Assembly: GCA_002189035.1 (NCBI GenBank)
Contig: NEEC01000007.1
Coordinates: 744,001-808,000 of the forward strand
From: Utricularia gibba
Lineage: Eukaryota; Streptophyta; Magnoliopsida; Lamiales; Lentibulariaceae
Length of the DNA stretch: 64,000 nt
Reading direction: 5' to 3'
Below the pieces are notes generated by a model. That model was not told the origin of the DNA and made no database searches. It saw nothing but the letters and a program-made list of their open reading frames with translations. A program made the translations under genes and the position numbers. Of this stretch, positions 49,101 to 60,786 are shown one piece after another (the stretch's first letter is position 1; every line of letters starts with the position of its first letter).

Positions 49101-52100
49101 CCTTGCACCAGATGTCAATATGTCTTTTTCGTGTGATGGCATCATTAGGAAGAAATATGGTGGTAGCCAACACGTTTGGATCTTTCGCTTTGCTTGTTGT
49201 CATGATTCTTGGAGGCTTCATACTATCAAGAGGTCAGAAAAACTATCAATATACTGTAACGCTTGATAGTGCTGCCAAGTTTTTACTAAAGCTGAGAACT
49301 GGATCCAACAGATAGTATTCCGGTTTGGTGGATATGGGGTTATTGGTTCTCCCCAATGATGTATGCCCAAAACGCAGCTTCAGTAAATGAGTTTCTTGGG
49401 CACTCCTGGGATAAGGTAGTATCAAATGAACTGTTATTTTATTTGTTTTCACTCTCCAGCCATCGTCATCATTTTTCTTCTCGAAGAAAACAACTGTGTT
49501 ATGTCATTGTGACAGAAATCTGTAGTTGATACTTCCCATTCTCTCGGAGAAACGCTGCTGAATGTTCGCAGTTTGTTCCCGGAAAACTATTGGTATTGGA
49601 TCGGAGTTGGAGCTTTAGTTGGATACACTCTTCTTTTTAATGCTCTCTTTACCCTGTTCCTGAATTACCTAAACCGTAAGTAGCATTATTCAAACTTTGT
49701 GCTGTATGATTCCAGGTCTCAGTCAACCAGCTTCTCTGTAATGCCATTTGTATTTTTTTTTCTCAGCTTTGGGGAATCATCAAGCCATTATTCCCACAGC
49801 CACAGGCGACCCTCATGTCAAGGACAAGGAAGAACAAGAAACTACACGTGAAAGAATTACCTTTGGGGAGTTTCTGGAACGTTCACTTTCATTCACAGGT
49901 TTCTTTTTGTAACCAGGATTAACTTGCGGATTTATATCCTTACCAGATATACCAGTTTGACTTGTAATCTGTGACAGGGGAGAATTTTAAAAAAAAGAGA
50001 GGAATGGTTCTTCCATTTCAACCACTCTCGATGTGCTTCAGCAACATCAATTATTATGTTGATGTTCCCTTGGTAAATTCTGACTCAAATTCATCATGAC
50101 TTAATTTATGGAAAGGGCATAAACATGCATCAGTTCATTTATTTTTTGTTTATGTCATACTGCAGGAACTCAAGGGGCAAGGCATACAAGAAAGCAGGCT
50201 GCAACTACTGGTTGATGTTACTGGTGCATTTCGGCCTGGGGTGCTCACTGCACTGATTGGTGTAAGTGGTGCTGGAAAAACAACCCTCATGGATGTATTA
50301 GCTGGCAGGAAAACCGGAGGACATATCGAGGGGCAGATCTACATTGGGGGATACCCCAAGAATCAACAAACCTTTGCAAGAATTTCGGGATACTGTGAGC
50401 AGACTGATGTACACTCTCCATGTCTCACCGTGCTTGAGTCGCTTGTATTCTCAGCTTGGCTCCGGCTCTCTTCCCAGTGTAACTTCAGCACCCAAAGAGT
50501 AGCCACCTAACCGTGCTTCATTTTCTGCATTGACATCCTTATAACCCCTGCCTCTCAAGTAATTTATATAACTGCAGGCATTCGTTGATGAGGTTATGGA
50601 ACTAGTTGAGCTAAGTCCATTGAGTAGAGCATTGGTTGGGGTACCTGGTGTCAATGGTTTGTCTGTTGAGCAAAGGAAAAGGCTGACAATAGCTGTTGAG
50701 CTTGTGGCAAATCCTTCTATTGTTTTCATGGACGAGCCAACCTCAGGGCTCGATGCCAGATCTGCAGCCATTGTCATGAGGGCTGTTAGGAACATTGTGG
50801 ATACTGGCAGGACAATTGTTTGCACGATTCACCAGCCTAGTATCGATATATTTGAATCATTTGATGAGGTTTCTTCTTCTCCTTCCGGCACTGAATCCTC
50901 ATGATTTCCTTCCTAGTGTGATGTGTCATCTTCTCTATTGTGTTCTCAGCTTCTGTTGATGAAACGCGGTGGCATGCTCATTTACGCCGGTCCACTGGGC
51001 TCCAAATCCATCCAACTAATCCAGTATTTTGAAGTGAGTAGAATGTTATCTCCTTCATGCTTATCACCACCTATTGATGCCATCTGCTGTGCGTTTCTTT
51101 TGTCTCAGTCTATTCCTGGAGTGGAAGAAATAAGACCTGGGTGTAATCCAGCAGCTTGGATCCTGGATGTCACGTCTACAGCCGAAGAAAATCGACTCCA
51201 GGTGGACTTCGCCGAAATTTACCAGCGATCACGGCTGTTTCAGTGAGTTGTTTGCTTACTTTCCGATCGAGTCAGATCTTCAACATGAGCAGCTCGTAAC
51301 ATGTATGCTTACAGGGAAAACCAAGAGCTGGTTAAGAGATTGAGCAAACCAGATAAAGATGCATCTGAACTGAGCTTCCCAAGTGAATATTCCCTGACAT
51401 TTTTTGGACAACTTCTTTCTTGCCTTTGGAAGCAGAACCTGTCCTACTGGCGGAATCCTCAGTACACGGCCGTCCGATTCTTCTACACCGCCATCATCTC
51501 ATTGATGTTTGGAACGATATGTTGGAAGTTCGGTTCAAGAAGGTAGGCAGTCAGCATATTTTCAAGTGTTTAGGATGGATTTGTAGTTGAAGGGAGAGCA
51601 TTCACCATCTTGAATGAATACAGGGAAACCCAACAGGACATATTCAACGCAATGGGCTCCATGTATGCAGCCGTTTTGTTCATTGGGATCACCAATGCGA
51701 CGTCTGTACAACCGGTTGTTTTTGTCGAAAGATACGTCTCCTACAGAGAGAGAGCTGCCGGGATGTATTCTCCCCTGCCATTCGCCTTCGCCCAGGCACG
51801 CATTTTGGCTCCTTCCTTCGTTGGCTGCACTGTGTACTCCCGGCTGACTTCATTTCACACGTTTGGTGCAGGTCATTGTTGAGTTCCCTTACGTGTTTGT
51901 GCAGTCCTTGCTATACAGCACCATCTTCTACTGGATGGCAGCCTTCGAGTGGAACCTCTGGAAGTTCCTCTGGTACATCTACTTCATGTACTTCACTCTC
52001 CTGTACTTCACCTTCTTCGGAATGATGACAACCGCAGTCACCCCCAACCACAACGTCGCCGCCATCCTCGGTGCACCGTTCTACATGATGTGGAACCTCT

Positions 52101-52480
52101 TCAGCGGCTTCATGCTTCCACAAATGGTACGCTACCTTCACACAAACACAGACAGAACCACAGATGAGTTATCTGAGTGACATGGGCTGCTTTTTCATGT
52201 GAAACAGAGGATTCCCATATGGTGGAGATGGTACTACTGGGCGAACCCGATAGCGTGGAGCCTGTACGGCCTGCTCACCTCCCAATACGGAGACGTCACC
52301 AGCGAGGTGAAGCTGAGCGACGGCGTGCATTCAGTGCAGGTGAAGCAGCTCCTGGAAGTGCAGTTTGGATTCAAGCACGAGCTCCTGGGGGTCGCCGGTT
52401 TTGTCGTGGTGGGCTTCTGCGTTGTCTTCGCCGTCACCTTCGGCTTCGCCATCAAGTTCTTCAACTTCATGAGGAGATAG
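46112..52480 (+). CDS. Full-size ABCG transporter (PDR type, ABCG31/ABCG32-like)
   Basis: Multi-exon gene, about 1,400 residues, in the reverse (NBD-TMD)x2 order of PDR transporters. Start [19 protein letters not shown] at 46112; exon 1 ends at 46374 (GTGGA|GTAAGG) and joins 46523 in phase to give [20 protein letters not shown]1: Walker A GPPSSGKS (near 46915), signature [10 protein letters not shown] (near 47830), Walker [16 protein letters not shown]1 includes [20 protein letters not shown] and [16 protein letters not shown]2: [21 protein letters not shown], signature [12 protein letters not shown], Walker [19 protein letters not shown]2 includes [14 protein letters not shown] and [18 protein letters not shown], ending [11 protein letters not shown]. 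It resembles Arabidopsis ABCG32 (cutin precursor export) and ABCG31 (pollen coat); which ortholog it is cannot be settled here. No stop or frame break was found at the junctions I checked. Plasma membrane location is expected. Confidence 0.92.
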
Positions 52481-53960
52481 ATACCATACAAATGTTGCAT
52501 GAATACACCGCAAGTGCACAGCAGACCGACCACAACCTCTCTTCCATTCTGCTGCTCAGAGTACATAACAAAACATATTCCATTCAAATAGTCTACTTCT
52601 TTGTAAAACCTCAAACTTAATACACTTTTTTGGTGTCTTTTTCATCGTTGTTGATAAATACAAACATTTTTTGGGGATTCAAAACCGTATTTAAATCCAT
52701 GGAGACAGCATTTGTGGCTTGTCTTTACTTCAAGCAAGAAAATTCGGTTTCTTCATTATGGAGGCAGGGATACAGTGCCCCCCGGTCCACCTACACCCAG
52801 TACGACCGACCACTCTCCGCTTAATTTAAATTCAAATGCAGCCCAAACGGTTCCACCGGTCAGAACAAAAACACGGCGGCGGCGCGTGAACGCCACCATA
52901 CGACCATGTCACTATTATACATATATTGATTATTTAAATATTAATTTTTTGAGAGAGAAATTGATGGTTACAAGAAAATAACATTTAAAATACATAATAA
53001 ATCAGAAATTGGTGAGAGATTTTCATCCTAACATTAATTACATAGAGAAATTAAGATTAGGGTGGACGTTAATCCATGGGATTAATTAGGGTTCCTGCTC
53101 CAATTGTCAAAGCGGAAGCCCCAACCGCTAAACCTAACCATTGACCTGCTCTCTTCCCATTAACTCATCGGATCAAACCCAATCTTGTTGTCTGACCTGA
53201 GGTTCTTTCTTACACCACGCGTGTGTCCCACGATCTGCTGCTGGATGCAATAAAAAAAGCAGATATTCGACGCTGTCTGAAAGTATTTTGCTCTTCTTGT
53301 TTTCAACAACCTGTCTCCAGTATCGCCTGGATAAGACACCAATGGTGTGGAGATGGATATGTAGTTAATACTCGACTTTATGAAAGAGGGGAAAAAAAGA
53401 TATAGAACAGTGAGTCGTGGAGCCCAAAAACGGACACTTTGGGAGAATCTTGGGGCAGGAAGTAATGATCATTCATTGGTGAAAGGGAATCCAAAACCTT
53501 GAAAACGATGGTGAGGAACTCCGGCAACGGTAGATTGCAGAGAAGGAGAGTCGAATGAGATGAATGTCTTTTGGGGGAATCGATCGCTGCCCATCACTTT
53601 CCTTCTCCCAGATAACAACCGTTTATTTTTTTATCGTGAATTCTTCTTCGTCTTCTTTGAACAGTTTGCTTGCTGAAATCCCGCTGAAAAGATGCTGCTG
53701 CTGCTCCTGCTTTTGTAGTAAAACAAGAAAGCACATTTGTTTGTGGGGGAAGGGAAAAGGGAGCACCTTTTCCTTTTTTCCATTTGCGTGTACCCCCACC
53801 TTGTGAAACACACTACAATTCTTTCTCTTTCAATCTCTTTTCTCTTCTAACCCCCCCGGGTTTCAGGATTCGCTTACCCCTTGTTGCTCTCTTGGTTAAG
53901 ACTCTCCAAAGTTTCGTTCTTGACTTAAAGGATCGGTGGGTAGTGGTTATTTCACCATAA
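52481..53960. other. Intergenic between ABCG and TIFY8-like genes
   Basis: It starts with the ABCG 3' UTR. The part from about 53400 is pyrimidine-rich (for example near 53820-53870) and is likely the TIFY8-like promoter and leader. No gene is supported between. Confidence 0.45.
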
Positions 53961-55268
53961 ATGGCTCATGCACAGAGCAACAGTAAAAGTGTTCTCGGGA
54001 ATGTCTTCGTGGGAGGTGATGGAGAAGTTAATCCCTCCACTTTTCATGATTTTCTTGGTAACAAGCGTCAGGGACAGGTAGCTCCGCCGCCGGAGGTGTC
54101 TGTGTCCATGCCCGTGTCCGCCACTTCGGATCTGGGCTCTGGTGAGCTGACAACGGAACCTAGCTTTCCTTGTGTTTTACCTTTTGAATTCCCTTGTTCT
54201 GTGTCTAAATTTATTTGAAACTCTCTTGCTGTAATGGTAGAGAGACATGTGCGTAGTTACTTAGAGGGAATAGCAGTCTACGGAATGAAAAACAATACTG
54301 CAATGGCAGCAAGCAGCAGTAATTTTATCGGCAACAAGAGAAGCAACTCAAATTCACTTGCAATTTCAGCAGGGCAAGGTGATTCACAAGACAGAGACAG
54401 TCCCTTTCTCACTAAGGTAATTGCTTTCGCTTCTGGTTCCGTCGCAGATACATTATACCAGAACATTTACGATTCATGGTGTGCTTACAGCTTCTCCGGT
54501 ACTCGGGGCACGAAGAGGATACAATGTTTGCTAAACAATCTCCAAGAAATGATGCTAAATGGGGTAGAGCTGCCCCTCTAAGTAGTCCAGGGCCCTTGTT
54601 TCATAATCCCCAAAGCGGTGCTCCATTTTGTTATGCAAACAGAATGAAAGATGCAAGTAACGTCAGCATCTCATTCTTGTCACAAACAGCTGCTGATGAA
54701 GGGTCTAGAACTGGAATCAAGAGGCAACGATTCGCTGATTCAATGAATGCAGCAGCACCAGGAGCTATCCCTGGAAATGCAAGACATCCAACTGGTAAAC
54801 AACCAATTGCTTGTGAGCCTGAAGCAACCACAAATCTCAGGTTCGGCTCTTAACATACAAACACCGTGTATAGTCCACGAGATTCAATTCAACTTATGCC
54901 CATGTTTCTGAAATAATATATCTGGAGCTGTGTCATCAGTGAGCATGGAAGGGAATCAAGTGGCGGGTCTGGGCAGATGACAGTTTTTTACCGTGGCCAA
55001 GCTCATGTTTTCGATAATGTTCCTCCCAATAAGGTGCTCTACAGGCATTGCTATTTGCTTTCACGATCAGTCTGATCAATTAACCATAGGTTCATAACTG
55101 ATCTAAACACATCAGGCCGACGTTATAATGGCGCTTGCCGGATCAAGCGGAGGGCGTTGGTCCACTGTGTACCAACAACAGAAGCCACCAACGGACAGCA
55201 AGACGAAGGAGCCTCCCGGCTGCACCAGCAGCAAGCAGGGGATCGGAAACCCGGACGGCGTAATGTAA
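53961..55268 (+). CDS. TIFY8: TIFY8-like protein (TIFY domain, no Jas motif seen)
   Basis: Start MAHAQSNSKSVLGNVF at 53961. Exons, by splice phase: 53961 to about 54140, 54231-54416, 54489 to about 54840, 54941-55033 and 55114-55268. The third-last junction links NL-S to EHGRESSGGSGQM. The TIFY domain reads MTVFYRGQAHVFDNVPPNKAD, then VIMALAGSSGGRW. The core is TVFYRG where most family members have TIFYGG. After the domain a short tail ends DGVM. I find no Jas degron and no CCT or GATA finger, so it is neither a JAZ repressor nor ZIM. Arabidopsis TIFY8 (At4g32570) has the same layout and a similar distance from TEBICHI in its genome. TIFY8 recruits TOPLESS corepressor through adaptor complexes. 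Confidence 0.85.
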
Positions 55269-56816
55269 GCGAAATCTACTCGGAAACATTTTGTGATTTA
55301 CAGCGCAATCGGATTCACTGCAAGTCGTTATTTTCTTCCCTATCCAATTTTGTATTATTGCCCAAGAAAAACAACAAGAAAAAGGAAATTTTTAACATAA
55401 TGGGCTTTTTTACTCAGAATATCATTATTGGGCTGGGCTGTTGGGCCTCTCTTAATTCCCATTGGGCTTGCACATAGGAGAGGCATTTAGGGGGGTTCAC
55501 CGATCTATTCACACAATAATTTTGATAATATATATTAATATATGTCAGTAATAACACTAATTTATAAGGGCTGCATTTAATAGGTTTATTCATATTTTTA
55601 TATTAAAAATTACATTCATTTAATAGACATGTTTTTTTAGTACATGTATTATCTATAAAATAATTACATAATTCAGTACATTAAATCATAAAAAAAAAAC
55701 ATGAATTGATTGCATAAAAGCTAACAGTTTGAAAGATTCAACTATAATTCAAATAATAAAAAACATCGAATCATAATTAAATTATTTTTGAATCATGATT
55801 GAATCATAATTTATTTTTTTATTTTAAAACATTTCGAATTTAATTGAACTATTTTGATAAATGGTTCGCAATGTAACTATGGTTAATCTATGATTTTTAA
55901 AACACAAACAGAATCTTTCAAAACTTGTTTTATGTGAAATTTATTTATTTATTTTAATCATATAATATATATTTATTTAACTATATATAATTCAAATGTA
56001 TAATAAATTAAAGTATCAAAAGGGTGTCAACAAGGGTGGACACTCTATGGCTACACATTATTTATTATGGGCAGTGGGCAGTCTAGCCAGGGGAAAAATG
56101 TATATATTTAATTACCATATGTGTGGTGCAATCACTCATTTGATACTAGGAATTAGTGTGTGTAACTAACCACCATTCTATGCTGACTTTTAGGCCCTCC
56201 CTAACAAAATTTTTTAGGACATCTTTCTAGACTTGTTTCTTAGTGCAGGTAGATCACTAAATACTTTTTTTTATTTAACAAAATAAAAAATATTGAAATA
56301 TACATAATTATAATTATAAAATTTTTAGTGTACTAATGTATGTTTTGGAAGATGAGGTATGTGTATCAGCCACATGTTTTGATTTAAAATGTTAAAATTT
56401 TCATATCTTATATATTAATTAATGATATATTGTAAAATATTCAGAAAAGTCAATTGTTTTATTTATTTTTATTAAATAAAAATAAAGTTTTAATTTAGGT
56501 ATTTTTATAGGGTATAAAATTAAGTATTTTCCACCTGGGAAAAGAAAAGTGAATTATTACTATTTTGAAAGCGCAGCTTCAGCACTGAATACTGAATACG
56601 CCATGCATTCAAATCGCGTCTGGGCAATGTCGCCACGGGCAGCGTCCTCTACAGGGTAATGTTAGTGTTGTAACATTATAGGTAGCGCTCCACAACGCCT
56701 CCATTCCCTTCTTCCGGGAATAGGCGCGGTGCCCTACTCTTTCTCTTTCTTCAAAAGGAGAACGAATGAGTCTGAGTGAGTGAATAAGCATCTATCACTC
56801 GTGTTTCTGGGTACCG
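55269..56816. other. AT-rich spacer and KCS promoter
   Basis: Low-complexity A/T tracts between about 55500 and 56550 with several near-repeats of AATCATAATT/AATCATGATT. No coding frame with a family signature was found. The last 250 bp before 56817 are richer in GC and form the likely KCS promoter and first leader exon. Confidence 0.45.
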
Positions 56817-57168
56817 GTAAGTTTTTCATAATTTTCCCTCGTTTAGTCTTTTTGGCTTTTCTGGGTTCTTGGAAAGGGGAATCTTTGGGATGAAAGCCGA
56901 TCCCCGTTGTGTTCATGATGAAGGGATGTTGGTTTTCTTAGGAGATTTGTGAGATCGTGGGCTACATTGCTGCATTCTTGACTTTGGGAGTGGAAGAACG
57001 TTGTTTCTCAAGAAAGTCTTCTTTGTGGTTGTGGGTATCTAGCTAAATCTCTCGATCTGTGGGCATATTCGTTTAGATCCGGAAAATTTTATAATGTTTG
57101 TGATTTAATACTCTCCTTAGAGGTGATAATGAGGAAGTGTTAATGTGTTTCGTCTTGTTTATTCTCAG
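56817..57168 (+). other. Leader (5' UTR) intron of the KCS gene
   Basis: A donor TACCG|GTAAGTTT at 56817 and an acceptor TTCTCAG at 57168, preceded by pyrimidine-rich sequence, bracket 352 bp of noncoding DNA. The exon after it begins 25 bp before the KCS ATG at 57194. A single leader intron is common in such genes. Transcript evidence would decide it. Confidence 0.6.
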
Positions 57169-57193
57169 ATCCCTCATTGATATCATTTAGCGT

Positions 57194-58735
57194 ATGAGAA
57201 TGGGTGAAATCAAAGCAAATGCACGGAATGCTCCTCCATCCTCTTCCCAGAAGCTACCAGATTTCAAGCAGTCTGTGAGACTCAAGTATGTGAAGCTGGG
57301 ATATCATTACCTCATAACCCATGGAGTCTATCTTTTTTTGTCCCCTTTGTTGGTGCTTGTTGCAGCCCAAATGTCCATGTTTTCCCTTGAAGACCTTTAT
57401 CTTCTTTGGGATCACCGCAGATTCAACCTGATCTCCGTAGTTGTCTGTTCAGTTTTAATAGTGTTTTTGTCAACTGTCTACTTTCTCACAAGACCTGGCC
57501 CTGTGTACCTTGTGAACTTTTCGTGTTATAAGCCAGAGGATGATAGGAAGTGCACAAGGCATATTTTTATGGAGAGATCAGGCTTAACAGGCACATTCAC
57601 TGATGAAAATCTTGCTTTCCAAAGGAAGATCCTTGAAAGGTCTGGCCTTGGTGAGTCAACTTATCTCCCGGAAGCCGTACTGCGAGTACCTCCAAATCCA
57701 TGCATGGCAGAAGCAAGGAAAGAAGCTGAGATGGTTATGTTTGGTGCAATTGATGAGCTTCTTGGTAAAACTTCTCTGAATCCAAAGGACATTGGCATAT
57801 TGATAGTGAACTGCAGTCTTTTTAATCCCACACCATCTTTATCGGCTATGATCATCAACCATTACAAGCTCAGAGGAAACATAGCTAGTTATAATCTTGG
57901 TGGAATGGGATGTAGTGCTGGCTTAATATCTATTGACCTTGCTAAGGACCTTCTCCAGGTTCATCCCAACACATATGCTCTAGTTATCAGTATGGAGAAC
58001 ATTACATTGAATTGGTATTTTGGGAATGATAGATCCATGCTTGTTTCCAACTGCCTATTTCGCATGGGAGGTGCTGCGATTTTACTCTCCAACAAAAAAT
58101 CGGACTGCTGGAGATCCAAGTACCGTTTAACTCATACTGTCCGAACCCACAAAGGTTCTGATGACAAATGCTTCTCTTGTGTAACACAAATGGAGGATTC
58201 CACCGGAGAAGTAGGAGTTTCCCTGTCGAAAGACTTGATGGCCGTTGCTGGTGATGCTTTGAAGACAAATATCACAACTTTAGGTCCCCTTGTTCTGCCC
58301 ATGTCTGAGCAGCTGCTTTTTTTCGCAAGTTTAGTTGGGAAAAAGGTCCTGAAGATGAAGATGAAGCCATATATTCCTGATTTCAAGTTGGCTTTTGAGC
58401 ATTTCTGCATTCATGCTGGTGGAAGAGCCGTTCTGGATGAACTGGAAAAAAATCTTCAGTTACGGGATTGGCACATGGAACCATCAAGGATGACTCTATA
58501 TCGATTTGGCAACACATCGAGCAGCTCTCTGTGGTATGAGCTTGCATATTGTGAAGCTAAAGGGAGGATTAACAAGGGAGAAAGGATATGGCAGATAGCA
58601 TTTGGATCTGGTTTCAAATGTAACAGTGCTGTGTGGAAAGCTCTCAGGACCATAAATCCTGCCAACGAAAAAAACCCATGGATCGATGAAATTCAGAGCT
58701 TCCCCGTGGAGATTCCCAAGTTTTCAGCCATTTGA
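57194..58735 (+). CDS. KCS: 3-ketoacyl-CoA synthase (very-long-chain fatty acid elongation)
   Basis: One exon, 513 residues, a normal KCS length. KCS performs the condensing step, joining malonyl-CoA to an acyl-CoA, in the endoplasmic reticulum elongase, for waxes, suberin and sphingolipids. Two N-terminal hydrophobic spans ([20 protein letters not shown] and [20 protein letters not shown]) anchor it. The FAE1/CUT1 domain shows the active-site Cys in GGMGCSAG, the His in [13 protein letters not shown] and the Asn in [13 protein letters not shown]. The segment PIPNCLFR, usual as MLIPNCLFR, is MLVSNCLFR here. The start MRMGEIKA has a second Met at residue 3, so either could be used. The sequence resembles KCS4/KCS9/KCS17-type enzymes; substrate length cannot be read from it. 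Confidence 0.96.
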   Translation: MRMGEIKANARNAPPSSSQKLPDFKQSVRLKYVKLGYHYLITHGVYLFLSPLLVLVAAQMSMFSLEDLYLLWDHRRFNLISVVVCSVLIVFLSTVYFLTRPGPVYLVNFSCYKPEDDRKCTRHIFMERSGLTGTFTDENLAFQRKILERSGLGESTYLPEAVLRVPPNPCMAEARKEAEMVMFGAIDELLGKTSLNPKDIGILIVNCSLFNPTPSLSAMIINHYKLRGNIASYNLGGMGCSAGLISIDLAKDLLQVHPNTYALVISMENITLNWYFGNDRSMLVSNCLFRMGGAAILLSNKKSDCWRSKYRLTHTVRTHKGSDDKCFSCVTQMEDSTGEVGVSLSKDLMAVAGDALKTNITTLGPLVLPMSEQLLFFASLVGKKVLKMKMKPYIPDFKLAFEHFCIHAGGRAVLDELEKNLQLRDWHMEPSRMTLYRFGNTSSSSLWYELAYCEAKGRINKGERIWQIAFGSGFKCNSAVWKALRTINPANEKNPWIDEIQSFPVEIPKFSAI

Positions 58736-59301
58736 CTTCATCCGTTTTCCCATGGTGACCTCGCTTTTTTAATGGCGGTTTATGTGTCTGGTTTTGTAAG
58801 GTAGGAGATGGACAAGCTCGCCTAGTTGTCATGTCTAGTAATGTTATTGTTAGTTGTCTGCACTCCTAGACTCCTACTTTGGAGTACCATAAATATGAAC
58901 TCCTGTTGGGAATGCGTTCACTTTTCTGGAGGAGTTTTGAGGAGAGCTTCCCAGACATATTGTGTTGCATACTGCTTATGGTTGATTACATCTGCAGTTT
59001 CCATGAAATCTCAATTCTGTCAGTGCAATTACACGAAGGAAGTTATGGTTCTTCCTTCATCATCAAATATATAAACCTAACAAATGTCTACAAGCAAGAT
59101 TACATTGCATTAAGTTTGAAATGAAGCCCAAAGTATAGAACTCTGAAACAGAATCCAAACCAGGGTTTTCAAGCAAACCAGAGGCACAGGTCCATCTAAC
59201 AAGCGTTCTGTTGAAAACCTGAAATCCTGAACTTCCCATAACATATACTAAGTCAACTAATACCTGATCAATGGAACAAGGAGCATGTTACTGGAGCTTG
59301 C
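58736..59301. other. KCS and H2A.Z convergent 3' flanks
   Basis: No coding exon is seen. It should hold both 3' UTRs. The interval is about 566 bp. Confidence 0.45.
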
Positions 59302-60374
59302 TTATTCCTTGGATGATTTGTTGATGAGGGATTTGTGTATATGTGGAATCACACCACCACCGGCGATGGTCCCTTTTATAAGGGTATCAAGTTCCTCGTC
59401 TCCCCGGATAGCTAGCTGGAGATGCCGAGGAGTGATACGCTTCACCTTCAGATCCTTGCTAGCATTTCCAGCCAACTCCAGTACTTCAGCAGTTAGGTAC
59501 TCAAGAATGGCAGCAGAATAGACTGCAGCTGTAGCTCCGACTCTTCCATGGGCAGTCACTCGCTCCTTCAAGATTCGGTGAATGCGGCCCACAGGAAACT
59601 ACAAGAAAGGTAGATAACTAAGTTCCTCAAATATGGAGCAGGAATAACGAAGAAAAGAATATCCAACTTTTATGAAAAAAAAAAGTGTTGAATAATGACA
59701 CTCGCAAAACTGCTCTCATTAAAAATCATTGTAGATGACCAAACTTGTCACTCATGGCGTTAAGGGGCAAACATCAGTACAAGAGTGCATTGTATTTCTT
59801 GTTTTCTTGACAACTCCACGAGAGATCATTTTCATCACGATCACACAGCTAGTTCTTTTTGTCTGATGAGGTTTCACTAATCAAGAAACACAGGAACCCC
59901 GACGCAACTCATCAAAATCCATCAAAGATCAAGCTCATATTTTCAAAATTTAACTAATTCAGTGAACAAAGAAAACCCACATGGCACCTAGAAGGAAAAT
60001 GCTCTGTTACCTAAGTCATCACACTTTCCCTTCCTCTAGAACCTGATCAACACTCAAATCCAGAATAAACAGGAATATATTTCAAGCCCACTCACTAATC
60101 ATTGCCAAAGACCCAACACATCCAGAATAAAACAAAAAAAGAGCCACATCATAGCAGAATCTCCAAAACAGTCCGAAAATGATAGACAACACCCATATCC
60201 AGTACACAGATGAAAATTGAAAACCCGAAGCAGCGGGAACGATAAAAAAGAGAAACAAAAAACCTGCAGTCCAGCACGAGAAGAGCGAGAGGTGGGTTTC
60301 TTCTTATCCTTGTCTTTGTCCTTCGACGCCGGCGCCTTCCCTGCCAACAATCCCTTCGCTCCCTTACCTGACAT
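59302..60374 (-). CDS. Histone H2A.Z
   Basis: Two exons: 60374-60264 ([13 protein letters not shown] to RAGLQ) and 59598-59302 ([14 protein letters not shown] to the stop), 135 residues, in phase. H2A.Z marks +1 nucleosomes and is deposited by SWR1, with roles in temperature and development responses. H2A.Z hallmarks are [36 protein letters not shown] with the extended acidic patch, and [17 protein letters not shown]; there is no SQEF (H2A.X) and no long SPKK tail (H2A.W). The N-terminal tail has an unusual alternating [10 protein letters not shown] stretch, where other plant H2A.Zs I recall have more Ala and Ser. Confidence 0.96.
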
Positions 60375-60786
60375 TTTCTGACAAACAATTCTTCCGCCAA
60401 GCACACAGATCTGCGAAATTCTTCGCACGAAGGAACACACGGTAGAACAGACGAGAAGAAAAGGATAAATCAGATGACGAGCCGAGCAGTTGGGCCAAAA
60501 GCTGATTAAACATTAAATGGGCCACTATTTTAATCCCACATAGGCCCAATCCTATCATAAATTAGTCCATTTATATTATTTGGAAATGAAACATAAAAAT
60601 GACAATTCGATATTTAAAAATAATAATATAATAATGTATTTAAAATTCAAATAAATTTTAATATTTATAGTTATTTAATAAGTGTTCCATGAGAATGTCT
60701 AAAAATTAAATAATAAACCAAAAACAAATATTATAAATATTATTCTTTTTTTTTCATTGAAACGTAAAAAAATAGAAAGATATCTT
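60375..60786. other. H2A.Z promoter and UGT 3' flank
   Basis: AT-rich; contains a GGGCCCA-like element (tgggccac and taggccca near 60515-60550), a telo/site II-like motif common in front of histone and ribosomal genes. No gene is seen. Confidence 0.4.

Noticed and set aside
51911-52614. Several minus- and plus-strand frames over the ABCG 3' end
   Set aside because: They are shadows of the GC-rich final ABCG exons in other frames.
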